In this document: positions 24,371-33,903 of the stretch, piece by piece
How positions within the stretch are numbered: the first letter of the stretch is position 1
How the letters are laid out: every line of letters begins with the position of its first letter
Origin: Clostridia bacterium
GTDB lineage: Bacteria > Bacillota > Clostridia > Christensenellales > Borkfalkiaceae
NCBI GenBank assembly: GCA_900771345.1
Contig: CAAGNQ010000027.1
Location: forward strand, 25,844 to 89,843
Length of the DNA stretch: 64,000 nucleotides
Direction: 5' to 3'
The notes under the pieces: generated by a model
Told to the model about the DNA's origin: nothing
Database searches by the model: none
The model's input: the letters and a program-made list of their open reading frames with translations, nothing else
Program-made: the position numbers and the translations under genes

Positions 24371-24901
24371 CTAATTATTAAAAGTTATGCTTTTATTTTC
24401 GTCTAGAAATTCAAGTCTGTCTTTTAAAACTTTAACGTGAAGTTCTTCGTCTAGTGCAATGCGTTTAATTATAGCGCTTATCCTTTCATTTTTTAGGGTG
24501 TTTGCCATTTTTTCGTACTGCTTTACGGCAAGAAGTTCTCCAGACACGTCGTCAATGAGCATTTTAATAGGCGTTACACTGTATGAAACGCCTGCAGTCG
24601 AGTAATAGTTGTACATATATGGTGGAACTTTAGTAAAAACCGGATTAACGCCTAATTTATCGAGCAGTTCCCCTAAAATCTGTAAGTGATGCATTTCTGC
24701 AACCGAAATTCCCATAATAATTTCTGCCGTTTGCTCATCTCCTAAACTTTTAAATTTAAGATAATGATAAAAATATTGCATAATGGCATTTAACTCGCCG
24801 TGCATAGTGCAGTATGCCGACGAAATAATCATTGCTGATTTTACGTCTTTTTCTATACCTACCAAACTTGGATATGGCAAGTCTATTTGTATAGGTTTCA
24901 T
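24371..24901 (-). CDS. Ferritin-like di-metal protein
   Basis: 176 residues, mostly helical. Metal ligands of a four-helix ferritin-like bundle are visible as ELNAIMQYFYHY, VAEMHHLQILGELL, DDVSGELLAVKQYE and ALDEELHVKVL. It resembles rubrerythrin-related and CotJC/manganese-catalase-like proteins, several of which are spore-associated in Clostridia, but lacks a rubredoxin domain. A peroxide- or oxygen-scavenging or iron-storage role is likely. AGGAGG precedes the ATG. Confidence 0.8.
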   Translation of the reverse strand: MKPIQIDLPYPSLVGIEKDVKSAMIISSAYCTMHGELNAIMQYFYHYLKFKSLGDEQTAEIIMGISVAEMHHLQILGELLDKLGVNPVFTKVPPYMYNYYSTAGVSYSVTPIKMLIDDVSGELLAVKQYEKMANTLKNERISAIIKRIALDEELHVKVLKDRLEFLDENKSITFNN

Positions 24902-24954
24902 CTCTAGCCTCCTTTTTTTGTTATTATATGAATAGAAGGCTTTGTTAGGTTAAA

Positions 24955-24986
24955 AAATATGAGCAAGGTTTTCTTGCTCATATTTC
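24955..24986 (-). terminator. Terminator of the repeat lipoprotein
   Basis: A stem around GAGCAAG/CTTGCTC extended by A-T pairs, followed on the minus strand by a T run. It lies just past the stop of the lipoprotein gene. Confidence 0.75.
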
Positions 24987-25002
24987 TTATTTAATATCTT
25001 TT

Positions 25003-26454
25003 TTAAAACCAGCCCGACCAATTATTAGAACAAAATGCCACGAGTTCTATCTCAATAGTTAGTTTATCACCAAAATCGTTGTTCGGAAAGGTTTGCAGGT
25101 TAATAACGTTATTTGACGCAAGTTTTACCCAGTTGCCATCATCTTCTTTATACTTCCAACAAAAGAAGGTATATTCTTCTGCATCTTGCGCCGTTGCAAG
25201 AGGGAGAATAATCATTTCAGATTCAAGCACTTCAATAGTCGTTGGCGTTCCCGTCGGCAAGGTTACGCCTATCGTTTTGTTATTAACCACTCTAGATAGC
25301 GTTAGATTAAACACGAATTTTCTTATAAAATTAGCCTGAACTTCAATTCCCGTATCGTCTATCGTCCAAGTATCACCAAGTTTTATTTCTTTATCGCCGT
25401 ATTTCCAGCACTCAAAATATCCGTCGTTGCCGGTTACGGTAGGAAGTTCTGTAATCTCTTGCCCATAGGTGAATATCATTATTTCTTCACTAACCGTTCC
25501 ACTAACGGAGGTAAAATAAATAGAATAACTCTTTACCTTCCAAGTGGCTTTGTAATATTTATCGCCCTTATCTTGCTTGCCAATAATAACAGTTCCAACT
25601 GCATTTTGCGATATAGGATTGCCTTCCCTATCTGTTTCTATCCAACCTAGGAAATGATATCCAGTTCTCGTTGCCTCGTTAATGATTGCACCACTATTCT
25701 CTTTATAGGTGGTAGGAATATTCATAACCTTTCCACCGTCAACATCAACATTTATAAGATAACTCGCATAATCCGTCCAAACTGCTTTCACAGTCATATC
25801 TTCTAGATATTCCCAAACTTGACCTTTATTTAAAGGCATGCCGTCAGAAAATTGCCAGCCAACAAATTTCTTATCCCCGTTTTGCAAGATTGGATAGTTT
25901 AGTATCGACTTACCAAATTCCACTTCTATATCTTCAATGCCTGAAAGTTTGCTACCGTCAGAATTAACAAAATGAAGTTTATATTTATTAGCCGTCCATA
26001 TCCCCTTAACCGTGCAACTTTGGGTTATTTTTGAAATGTCGGTATCCCAAGAAAGCGTGTATCCATCTTTGGTATAAATAGGAAGCACTATTTCACTAGC
26101 ACTCTTTACCGTTTGAACGCGTGCGCCACTAGTAGGGTTATAAACACCGTCAGAAACAGAAAATGTTACGGTAAACTTATTCTTTTCCCAAATCGCCTTA
26201 ACGATAGTATCTTCTTTAATTTGACTAATCGTTTTATCCCATTCAACGAAAGTATATCCTTCCTTTTCAACGATAGGAATAAAAATCTGCTTAGCACTTT
26301 CAACCTCTTGAACAAGTTGCCCACCACCAACTCTAACCCCACCGTCAACGTCAAAAGTAACCTTAAAGTCCTTTTGCTCATTGCAACCGGCTAAAGAACA
26401 AATTAGTATTGCAAACGTTATGATTGATAAAATTGATATAACAATTTTTTTCAT
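25003..26454 (-). CDS. Surface lipoprotein with InlB-type B-repeats
   Basis: About 483 residues. A lipoprotein signal peptide ends in the lipobox SLAGC. The rest is a series of InlB B-repeat (Listeria-Bacteroides repeat) units of roughly 65-75 residues, each with a strand such as VTFDVDGG, VTFSVSDG, LHFVNSD, INVDVDGG and a GYTFVEWD-like or GYHFLGW-like segment. These beta-grasp-like units occur in surface proteins that bind host or matrix ligands. The ATG at 26454 is used; the codon before it is TTG. It has its own promoter and terminator, so it is a single-gene unit. Confidence 0.85.
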   Translation of the reverse strand: MKKIVISILSIITFAILICSLAGCNEQKDFKVTFDVDGGVRVGGGQLVQEVESAKQIFIPIVEKEGYTFVEWDKTISQIKEDTIVKAIWEKNKFTVTFSVSDGVYNPTSGARVQTVKSASEIVLPIYTKDGYTLSWDTDISKITQSCTVKGIWTANKYKLHFVNSDGSKLSGIEDIEVEFGKSILNYPILQNGDKKFVGWQFSDGMPLNKGQVWEYLEDMTVKAVWTDYASYLINVDVDGGKVMNIPTTYKENSGAIINEATRTGYHFLGWIETDREGNPISQNAVGTVIIGKQDKGDKYYKATWKVKSYSIYFTSVSGTVSEEIMIFTYGQEITELPTVTGNDGYFECWKYGDKEIKLGDTWTIDDTGIEVQANFIRKFVFNLTLSRVVNNKTIGVTLPTGTPTTIEVLESEMIILPLATAQDAEEYTFFCWKYKEDDGNWVKLASNNVINLQTFPNNDFGDKLTIEIELVAFCSNNWSGWF

Positions 26455-26508
26455 CAACTCTCCCTTGTGGCTCTACTACTAAACACCACAAAAACATCTA
26501 TTAAATTT

Positions 26509-26538
26509 ATTATACATAAAAAGTAGGATTGTTGTCAA
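26509..26538 (-). promoter_or_regulatory. Promoter of the B-repeat lipoprotein
   Basis: TTGACA (26533-26538) and TATAAT (26509-26514) with an 18-base spacer. Confidence 0.7.
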
Positions 26539-26546
26539 GACAATGC

Positions 26547-26575
26547 AAAAAAAACCACGCTACGCGTGGTTTTTT
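26547..26575 (-). terminator. Terminator after the 228-residue membrane protein
   Basis: AAAACCACGC pairs with GCGTGGTTTT around a three-base loop, followed on the minus strand by eight T residues. Confidence 0.88.
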
Positions 26576-26588
26576 ATAAAATTTCAGG

Positions 26589-27275
26589 TTAAACGCCGTG
26601 TTTTGACATTATTTTAAGAAGTGAGCCAAGCCCGTCGTTAAGCCTTTCTTTAACAGAACTTGTGAAATCGCCCTGCTCTGCTTCTAAAAGTGCAACTTCA
26701 AGTTCGCGTATCTGCCGTTTGTCTAACGGAGAGAGTGAAAAATAATCAAGCCTGGTTAAAACGTTTCTTACGTGCGAAAAATCAAGCCCATACTTTGCAC
26801 TTTCGGTTTTTTTAAGCATATCTTTAATAGCCGAGGGTTTTAACGGCTGGTCAGTTAAAGTTTCTTTTCTTGCAGTTAACTCTTCGCTTTGTTCGTATCG
26901 TTGCTCAACTACCTTCTCATCTCTTGCCTTGTTATCAATAAACCTTGCTATCTCGGAACACTTTTCTTTTGAAATTTTTTCTCTTTTTTTAATCCTAATT
27001 GAAATATAAGTGTAAGGCAGAGAAAGTGCAACGATTAATGCCACGAACACGCCCGTCTCTTCTCCCAATAAAGAAAACGCCACTTGTAAACAAGTTGAAA
27101 GGGCGATAACGAGATAAAACCAACTCCGTTTTTTATTATCGTATTCAAAAAGCGTTAGGCATAAAATTATATTGATAATAAATGCTATCGTCATTACTCC
27201 TAACAATACTAAAAAAATCCCTTCGCCAGTTAAACTTGAGTATAAGTTAAATAAAAAACCCGAAATTACCTGCAT
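26589..27275 (-). CDS. Unrecognised membrane protein with cytoplasmic helical domain
   Basis: 228 residues. Three to four hydrophobic segments fill the first 95 residues (FLVLLGVMTIAFIINIILCL, SWFYLVIALSTCLQVAF, TGVFVALIVALSL). A highly charged, probably coiled-coil cytoplasmic region of about 130 residues follows, with KIEREL-type heptads near SPLDKRQIRELEVALLEAE. I do not recognise the family. It is 72 bases downstream of addA and ends at a strong terminator, so it may be cotranscribed with addBA. A GAGG ribosome site is present. Confidence 0.7.
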   Translation of the reverse strand: MQVISGFLFNLYSSLTGEGIFLVLLGVMTIAFIINIILCLTLFEYDNKKRSWFYLVIALSTCLQVAFSLLGEETGVFVALIVALSLPYTYISIRIKKREKISKEKCSEIARFIDNKARDEKVVEQRYEQSEELTARKETLTDQPLKPSAIKDMLKKTESAKYGLDFSHVRNVLTRLDYFSLSPLDKRQIRELEVALLEAEQGDFTSSVKERLNDGLGSLLKIMSKHGV

Positions 27276-27347
27276 AATATACCTCTAAATAATACTAGTC
27301 GTTTTATACAAGTAAAATTTATAAAGTTTAGTCGAATATCGTCTCTT

Positions 27348-30300
27348 TTAGTCTATTTCAACAAATTCTCCAGTAAAAATATTGATGATTTTTTTAGACT
27401 CAACCCTCTTTTTTAAAACCTTTTCTACTGCACCTGCATAAAGTTGCAACTGCTTTTGATATCTAGCCTTTAACACCTCTTTTGAATGGTTGGAGTATTT
27501 ATAATCTATAATCATAGCAGTATCGCCGTCTAATACTAAAAGGTCAATTATGCCTTGCAACACTAAAGGGGTATCAGTCGTTAAATTAGGAAAAATCTCC
27601 TTTCCAGAAATTTCTACCAAAAACCTCTTTTCCCTAAAAAGTTTTTTGCCTTTAATATTTTTTAGCCCAGATAAAGTTATTGCGCTTTCAATCCTATCAA
27701 GGTTAACCTTTTTGGCATCTTCCTCACTTATCTGCCCACGTTCAATCATTCTTTGGGATTGCTTAAAGACGCCCTCGTCATTTTCAAAATCAAAAAGTTC
27801 CAAAATCTTATGGGCAATAGTTCCTCTTTCGGTATCAGTACTCTCGTCAGGGAACAAAACTTTAGAATCGTAAACTTCTTTTTCAAAATTTTTTGTTGCC
27901 GAAGTAACGTCACTTTTTAGTGGCAAAAGGGTATCCTCTATAAAAGGATATGAAAAATCTAAACGCTCCTTTATGGCTTTGATATAATCCTTATCAGCGT
28001 TTGCAATTATTACTTTTGTTTTATCACGCTTAAGTTTAATAAAGTCAAGGTCTTCGGTTTTGTGAATAGTAAGAGGAATGCTTTTAGGAATATAATCTAT
28101 AAATCTGCTTGCACCCTCAAAAACGTCTTGCCTACAATCATCTTTTGTAAACACTAGGTGCAGTGAATAGGTCGCACGGGTAAGAGCAACGTAAAATAGG
28201 CGCATTTCCTCTCTAACCCTGTCAGACGCCTGATGCACCTTTACAACCCCTCTAAAAAGATTGCTTGATTTAGTGCGTTTTTCCTCGTCGTAATATCTTG
28301 GAATAAACCCATATTCTCTACTAAACAGTATTTCCTTTGAATCGTCTTTTTGATTAAAGGGCTTTTCTAATCCACAAACTATGACAACGGGGAATTCAAG
28401 ACCTTTTGATGAGTGCATTGACATAACTTTAACAGCGTTTTCATCACCACACTCTTGCATTCCAAACCCGTCGGGGTTAGTTTCCACCTTATCTAAAAAC
28501 TCTCTTATCGTGAGTTTTTTTCTATCCACAACGGACGCTTGAACGAACCTTTTTAGTCTTTGAACTTTTGATTTACCGTTAGCGCTGGCTAAAAGATAAC
28601 TCTCTATATCGTTATCTTTAATAATCTTGTCGAGCGCACCACTCGCTCCAACAAAATCGGAAATAGTCCTCAGCGACTCAAAATAACCACTGAACTCTAA
28701 AAGTTTTTCTTTTAGTTCGCCCTGCCCTTTTTCAATATAAAACTTGTAAGCGTCAACAAAACTTCCACGCATATTTTGGTCTGCATAAAATCTTGCTATT
28801 TTATATAGTTCCTCATCTAAAAATCTGCCGATTGGACTTTTTAGCGTTGAAACAAGTGGAATATCTTGATTAAAGCAGTCTATTAATCTCAAGCAGTTAA
28901 TAAGCATAAGAATTTCAGGATAATTGCAGACGTTTTCCTTTGTGTCTGAAACAACTTCGATATCTCTGCCTGACAGCCCTTTTATAATGTCTTTAACGTA
29001 CTCACTCTCTCTGCCACGAAGAAGAATAGCAATATCCCCGTATTTTACAGGCCTTTCGACCTTTTGTTTTGCGTCATAGACAGTTTTGCATAGTTCCTCG
29101 TTTATAATCTTAACTAAAAGCGCAACGATATTATCGTTCTCCTGCTCGTAGTCCTTATGTATTTCCTCAAAAACGTCGTAAATTCTAGGCTGTTCCTTAA
29201 CTTTTTGCTTAACGGCAGTCGATAAATAATGCAGATTAGCCCTGCCATCAAACCCGTCAGGGAAAAGTTGGCCAAAGTTAAGTTCTTCCCCGTCTTTATA
29301 AGGGGTTTTTACAAACGGCGTAGTCATACAAAATCTAAAAACTTCATTGACCATATTTATGACCGACTTTGCAGAACGGAAATTTTTAGTTAAAAAGGCA
29401 ACCGTTTGATTTTCTTTAGGCATTTTTATAAGTTTATTTTCAAATATCTCCGACCTGCAACCACGGAAGGCATAAATTCCTTGTTTTAAGTCCCCAACCA
29501 TTAGCCTATTATCTCTTTCAATGCAGTTAAAAATTTCTTCCTGCACGAGATTAACGTCTTGAAATTCGTCTATAAAGATAAACTTATACTTATCCCTAAC
29601 TTCCTTCCTAACGTCTTGGTCCTTGAGAACTTTTAACGCAAAATGCTCTAAATCGTTAAAGTCTAAGATATTGTCGTCTTTCTTTTCTTTTTGATAGTTA
29701 TCAATAAACCTTTCTAAAATTTTAGAAAATCCCTCTATGTGTTGATAATATTGACCTACCTTTTCCTTTTCTGACTGAACGCTTGATATATTTTTTTTAA
29801 CGTTATCTAGTCGTTTTTTTAGTGCGTCACGAACACTAATTGCTAAATCTTTATAAAATAGGTCGTCAAATTCGAGGGTTTTATCAAAGTCAGCCCTTAA
29901 TGAATAGGGAATAAACTCTTCTATAACCGAAAATTCCTCTTTAGAAAGCATTTTGTCTATATCAGAAATAAGGTTTCGGCAAAAACTCTCCGACTTGCTC
30001 TTGCATTTTAGTTCAAAATAGCGCATTGCCTCTTCAACTTTTTTTCGGCAGTCCTGCAAAAACCCGTCAAGATAAATTGCCTTGTATTCTCTAGCAAACT
30101 TCTCAACTCCTTGTTCGGTGAAGTGTTCTCTATATTTGTTTATAAACGATTTATAGTCAATCTCGTTGGCACAAAAATAATAGGCAGAAAGAATAATTTC
30201 TCTAAAGTTTTTATCACTTCTTTTGTATGAATGCCACTCTATAATTTTATAAAACCACTCTTCCCCCTGCTCGTAAAATTCTCTAAAGGTTTTATCGAGG

Positions 30301-30701
30301 CTTCTTTCAATAATAGCGTTAGACTCACCGTCTGCGGCAATCTTAAAATCGGGCGAAATATCTAACTTAAAAAAGTAGGTTCTTAAAATCCTGGCACAGA
30401 AAGAGTGAATTGTTGAAATATCTGCCGTATTAACGGCGTTAAGTTGAGATATTAGCGATTTATCCCCTCTCTCGTTTATCTCTTTTATGAGTGCACTTTT
30501 TAGTTTTTCCTTGATATCTAGCGCTGATTTTTCGGTAAAGGTCACGGCGAGAATATTTTCAACAGACGCTTTTTTTCCACGGATAAGCCTAATAATGCGC
30601 TCAATCATAGTATGCGTTTTCCCACTACCTGCTGCGGCAGAAACTAGAATATTGCCATTTTCGTGGTTTATAATCTTTAGTTGGTCACTAGTCAGTGGCA
30701 T
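27348..30701 (-). CDS. addA: AddAB helicase-nuclease subunit A
   Basis: About 1,117 residues. UvrD-like helicase motifs are present: Walker A VSAAAGSGKTHTM near residue 30, DFNDLEHFA, DEFQDVN, NFRSAKSVI, MSMHSSKGLEFPVVIV and VALTRATYSL. The C-terminal RecB-type nuclease has GTIAHKIL, LQGIIDLLV and MIIDYKYS. With AddB it processes double-strand breaks for RecA loading. The ATG at 30701 is used, with GGGGGGAG just before it; it overlaps addB by 14 bases. Confidence 0.95.
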   Translation of the reverse strand: MPLTSDQLKIINHENGNILVSAAAGSGKTHTMIERIIRLIRGKKASVENILAVTFTEKSALDIKEKLKSALIKEINERGDKSLISQLNAVNTADISTIHSFCARILRTYFFKLDISPDFKIAADGESNAIIERSLDKTFREFYEQGEEWFYKIIEWHSYKRSDKNFREIILSAYYFCANEIDYKSFINKYREHFTEQGVEKFAREYKAIYLDGFLQDCRKKVEEAMRYFELKCKSKSESFCRNLISDIDKMLSKEEFSVIEEFIPYSLRADFDKTLEFDDLFYKDLAISVRDALKKRLDNVKKNISSVQSEKEKVGQYYQHIEGFSKILERFIDNYQKEKKDDNILDFNDLEHFALKVLKDQDVRKEVRDKYKFIFIDEFQDVNLVQEEIFNCIERDNRLMVGDLKQGIYAFRGCRSEIFENKLIKMPKENQTVAFLTKNFRSAKSVINMVNEVFRFCMTTPFVKTPYKDGEELNFGQLFPDGFDGRANLHYLSTAVKQKVKEQPRIYDVFEEIHKDYEQENDNIVALLVKIINEELCKTVYDAKQKVERPVKYGDIAILLRGRESEYVKDIIKGLSGRDIEVVSDTKENVCNYPEILMLINCLRLIDCFNQDIPLVSTLKSPIGRFLDEELYKIARFYADQNMRGSFVDAYKFYIEKGQGELKEKLLEFSGYFESLRTISDFVGASGALDKIIKDNDIESYLLASANGKSKVQRLKRFVQASVVDRKKLTIREFLDKVETNPDGFGMQECGDENAVKVMSMHSSKGLEFPVVIVCGLEKPFNQKDDSKEILFSREYGFIPRYYDEEKRTKSSNLFRGVVKVHQASDRVREEMRLFYVALTRATYSLHLVFTKDDCRQDVFEGASRFIDYIPKSIPLTIHKTEDLDFIKLKRDKTKVIIANADKDYIKAIKERLDFSYPFIEDTLLPLKSDVTSATKNFEKEVYDSKVLFPDESTDTERGTIAHKILELFDFENDEGVFKQSQRMIERGQISEEDAKKVNLDRIESAITLSGLKNIKGKKLFREKRFLVEISGKEIFPNLTTDTPLVLQGIIDLLVLDGDTAMIIDYKYSNHSKEVLKARYQKQLQLYAGAVEKVLKKRVESKKIINIFTGEFVEID

Positions 30702-33700
30702 CTTCTTCTCCCCCCTTAACAGCATCAATTATAGTGGTCTTGTCGACTTCAAGCCTTTGCCTCTCTTTAATACTTGCGCTATCGCATATTCCCTTAAACT
30801 GACAATACTTGCACCCATCTTCTATCGGTGATTGCGCAATAAACCCTGATGATATTCGCTCTGCCGCAAGTTCGCTAACCTTTATGGCATAATCAAAATA
30901 AGCAGACATTTCTTGCTCACTAAGAGCATTCTTTGTTCCAGATTTCTGAATAGTAACTGGCACAAACTCGCTTTTTTTGTTATCTAAAATATTTTTATCC
31001 TGAGCAAGTATAGCCTCTTCGTTATCGCTAGTTATCCCGTATGCTAAACACTTTTTCTTTTCTGCTTCAAAACTGTTATCAATAGGCAAATAATATACGC
31101 CGGCAATATCCTTTTTGTCTTTAGCGCCATTTTTTACAGCCTCTCCATACAAATATAGTTGCAGTTTGTTGCCGTAAAAAAGTCCCTCTTCACTGTAATC
31201 AAAACCACCACTTTTATAGTCGATAACCCTATAAAAATTCTGGCATTCATCAATCCTATCAATCTTCCCTTTTAATTTTATCTTTCCTCCACACAGCGAA
31301 ATAGCAGGATAACGGCTATTTTTATCACTGCCAAACCCTACCTCCGTATGCCTTATTTTAAAGGAAGAATTTTGTATGCTTAAAAAGGTTTTATAGCAGT
31401 ATTGTTTACACTCGTTAAATATTCTGCTAACCGTTGCGCCTTGCACTGAATCTTTTAGATACTTTGAGTATTCTTCCTTTTTAATAACGCTTTCCTTAAT
31501 GCTTTCAAAAAGAGCATCCGATTGTTCTTTATCGTTCACCTCTTCAATGCGCCTACCGTACTCACACAAAATTTCGTGGATAAGAGTGCCGGCTGAAGGC
31601 GCGTCAACGTCGCCCTCCTCACGCTCTGTGAGTCTTAAAATTCTAGTTAAAAAGGCTTTATACGGACAGTCAAAATACCCCTCGATGAAGGTGGGAGAAA
31701 CTTCCGAAATGTTAATGCTCCCTCCCTCAAGATTAAGTTTGGTTTTCATATCTTTATTAGCGTAGGTGAGAATATCTTTTAAGCCTTCTCCGTTAACTGC
31801 CTCGTAAAATGCGCTAGCATAGGAAATATCCCCCTCCTTTCTGTCGGCAAAACTCCCCACGTCAAACGCAAAGTTTTTCTTGCCCTGCTTATTAGTAAGG
31901 TATTTATCACCCTCTAAAAATTTACGGCAGTTAAAGAGTTTTTCTATCGTAACTAACACGTCGCTCTTCCCTTTTGCCTTGCCGTCAATACCTGCAATCG
32001 GGTAAGACAGGAATAGTCCGTCGGAAAAAGCAGAGAGAGCAAGAGCGAAATTCTCTCTTATTCTGTGGTTTATGATATTTGTTTTGGGCTCAATCTTAAT
32101 CTTTATTTGCTCTAACAAGTCAATATCTCCGTCGGATAGAAGGGCAACGTCTTGCTGAACTGACGGTAGACTTTCAGTTAATCCTAAAGCAAATAAATAC
32201 TTGGCTTTTGCGAGAGCCGTTTGCTTATAATCGCCTACAAAAACTGCGTCGTTATACTGTGGAATAATTGATAATTTTAACGCGTTTATTCCACTTAAAA
32301 ATACCGATTTATATTCGGCAATCGTCATATTAACCCCTGCTAGGTAAACACCAATCTGGTCTAATATATTCATAACGGCAGAAAACATCTGCTCGTTTAT
32401 CGAACTTTGCTCGATTTGACCGAGAGTTTTAAGCCTGCTTGATAGGTTTTCAAGTTTATCGTCAACCTTTAATAGTTTTAGCATTTGCAAAATATTAAAC
32501 TCACTAAAAGCCTCTACTATTTTTTGCCTAAACTCATTGAGTTTAACTAATCTTTCCTTGTCACTATGGAGGTCAAACGGCATTAAAATCTTATTAAAGT
32601 TTATATTATACTTTAAGCAATAATTTTCAAATTCGTCAGAGATAGACTTGTCACTTTCAAAGAGAGGATTTTTATAAAAGGTTGAAAGAGTTTTTCTCTC
32701 ATAATTTCTGCGTTTTGCATCGAGATACGAGGTAATGAGCGTTACTAAGGGATGGTTGCTTACGTCCTTTTTCTCATCCAAAAAAACGGGTATTTCAAGC
32801 GCGCTAAACACACTCTCAATCAACTCTCCGTATCCACTTTGCTCGGGTATTGCTAGCGTGATATCTTTATATCTGCACTCGCCACTTAAAACTTTTTTCT
32901 TAATAATTTCGCCCACCCTTTCAACTTCAATTAGTGGGTTTTTGGCGCTATAAAGATAAACTCTTTCATTGCTGTTTATCATGGCTTGACTGCTTGTGAA
33001 AGGGCTAAACAAATTTTCTACTATCTTTTTCCCTTCAGGAGAATAATTGCTGGTAATATTTTTTTCTATAAAAGCAAGATTTTTTTCTTTCGCAAGACCT
33101 CTAATAAACTCTGGCGTTTCGCCAACAAAGACCTGACGATTGCTCCCGTCGGTTAGTATTGCCGTTAAAGATTTTGCTTTTAAGGAAAGGCTCTCTATTC
33201 CTGCCCTTAACTGCGCAGTAAATCCACTATATCCTAAAAGAATAACGTCCGTTTCTGCTAGTTCCCTGTCATTCTCTATAACGTTTACTAGGTGAGACAA
33301 AACAGAACTTTGGTCATCAGCACAAGCATCTACGAGAAATTTTTCATACTCTCTAAAAATTAATGAAATATCGCTGAGTTTACTTTTTAAAATTGACTTT
33401 TCTATATTTCTTGCGCTCTCTTCAATCTGTTCGGGGGATATTTTTGCACTCTTTAACAGAATCATAAGGTCGTAAAGAGATGAAGAAAGGTTAGATTTGT
33501 TGTTTTTTAAGCACTTTAGAGGCACTTGCGATAATATCCTTTTTATTACCATTGCAGAGCCTTCTTTTGAAAGCAGGCTGGGCAATGTTTTTTTCTCTAG
33601 AACGTACTGACCGAAAGAACAAACTCTAGTATTAAAAGTTCCTCCAAAACTAGCGCAGATATATCTTTCAACCATAAGCGAAATTTTCGCCTCGCAAAAA

Positions 33701-33801
33701 ATAAGGGTACGCTTATCAAGGTTATCGCTCCCATTTTTTAGTCTTTCTATTAAAGTTTTAAACAATTCAAAATATGAATCGCAAGTGTATAAACTAATCA
33801 T
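30688..33801 (-). CDS. addB: AddAB (RexB-like) nuclease subunit B
   Basis: 1,037 residues. The C-terminal nuclease domain shows LKGKIDRIDE and YRVIDYKSG, and the iron-sulfur cysteines appear as YFDCPYKAF and later CKYCQFKGIC. The N-terminus has no Walker A motif where B. subtilis AddB has one, so it is closer to streptococcal RexB, lacking ATP binding. The ATG at 33801 lies exactly six bases after a TACAAT -10 box with a TG extension and has no ribosome site, so the addB mRNA is predicted to be leaderless. Confidence 0.92.
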   Translation of the reverse strand: MISLYTCDSYFELFKTLIERLKNGSDNLDKRTLIFCEAKISLMVERYICASFGGTFNTRVCSFGQYVLEKKTLPSLLSKEGSAMVIKRILSQVPLKCLKNNKSNLSSSLYDLMILLKSAKISPEQIEESARNIEKSILKSKLSDISLIFREYEKFLVDACADDQSSVLSHLVNVIENDRELAETDVILLGYSGFTAQLRAGIESLSLKAKSLTAILTDGSNRQVFVGETPEFIRGLAKEKNLAFIEKNITSNYSPEGKKIVENLFSPFTSSQAMINSNERVYLYSAKNPLIEVERVGEIIKKKVLSGECRYKDITLAIPEQSGYGELIESVFSALEIPVFLDEKKDVSNHPLVTLITSYLDAKRRNYERKTLSTFYKNPLFESDKSISDEFENYCLKYNINFNKILMPFDLHSDKERLVKLNEFRQKIVEAFSEFNILQMLKLLKVDDKLENLSSRLKTLGQIEQSSINEQMFSAVMNILDQIGVYLAGVNMTIAEYKSVFLSGINALKLSIIPQYNDAVFVGDYKQTALAKAKYLFALGLTESLPSVQQDVALLSDGDIDLLEQIKIKIEPKTNIINHRIRENFALALSAFSDGLFLSYPIAGIDGKAKGKSDVLVTIEKLFNCRKFLEGDKYLTNKQGKKNFAFDVGSFADRKEGDISYASAFYEAVNGEGLKDILTYANKDMKTKLNLEGGSINISEVSPTFIEGYFDCPYKAFLTRILRLTEREEGDVDAPSAGTLIHEILCEYGRRIEEVNDKEQSDALFESIKESVIKKEEYSKYLKDSVQGATVSRIFNECKQYCYKTFLSIQNSSFKIRHTEVGFGSDKNSRYPAISLCGGKIKLKGKIDRIDECQNFYRVIDYKSGGFDYSEEGLFYGNKLQLYLYGEAVKNGAKDKKDIAGVYYLPIDNSFEAEKKKCLAYGITSDNEEAILAQDKNILDNKKSEFVPVTIQKSGTKNALSEQEMSAYFDYAIKVSELAAERISSGFIAQSPIEDGCKYCQFKGICDSASIKERQRLEVDKTTIIDAVKGGEEDATD

Positions 33802-33807
33802 AATTAT

Positions 33808-33816
33808 ATTGTAACA
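33808..33816 (-). promoter_or_regulatory. Extended -10 promoter of addB
   Basis: TGTTACAAT on the minus strand (TACAAT at 33808-33813). Transcription should begin at or next to the addB ATG. Confidence 0.6.
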
Positions 33817-33844
33817 TATTTTTTTAATATTTGCGATACAAAGT

Positions 33845-33873
33845 TTTACATTTTTTTAGATTTGTGTTATTAT
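33845..33873 (+). promoter_or_regulatory. Promoter of the 352-residue lipoprotein
   Basis: TTTACA (33845-33850) and TATTAT (33868-33873) with a 17-base spacer, diverging from addB. Confidence 0.65.
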
Positions 33874-33903
33874 TTATTATGAACTTAAACTTTGGAGAAT
33901 AAA

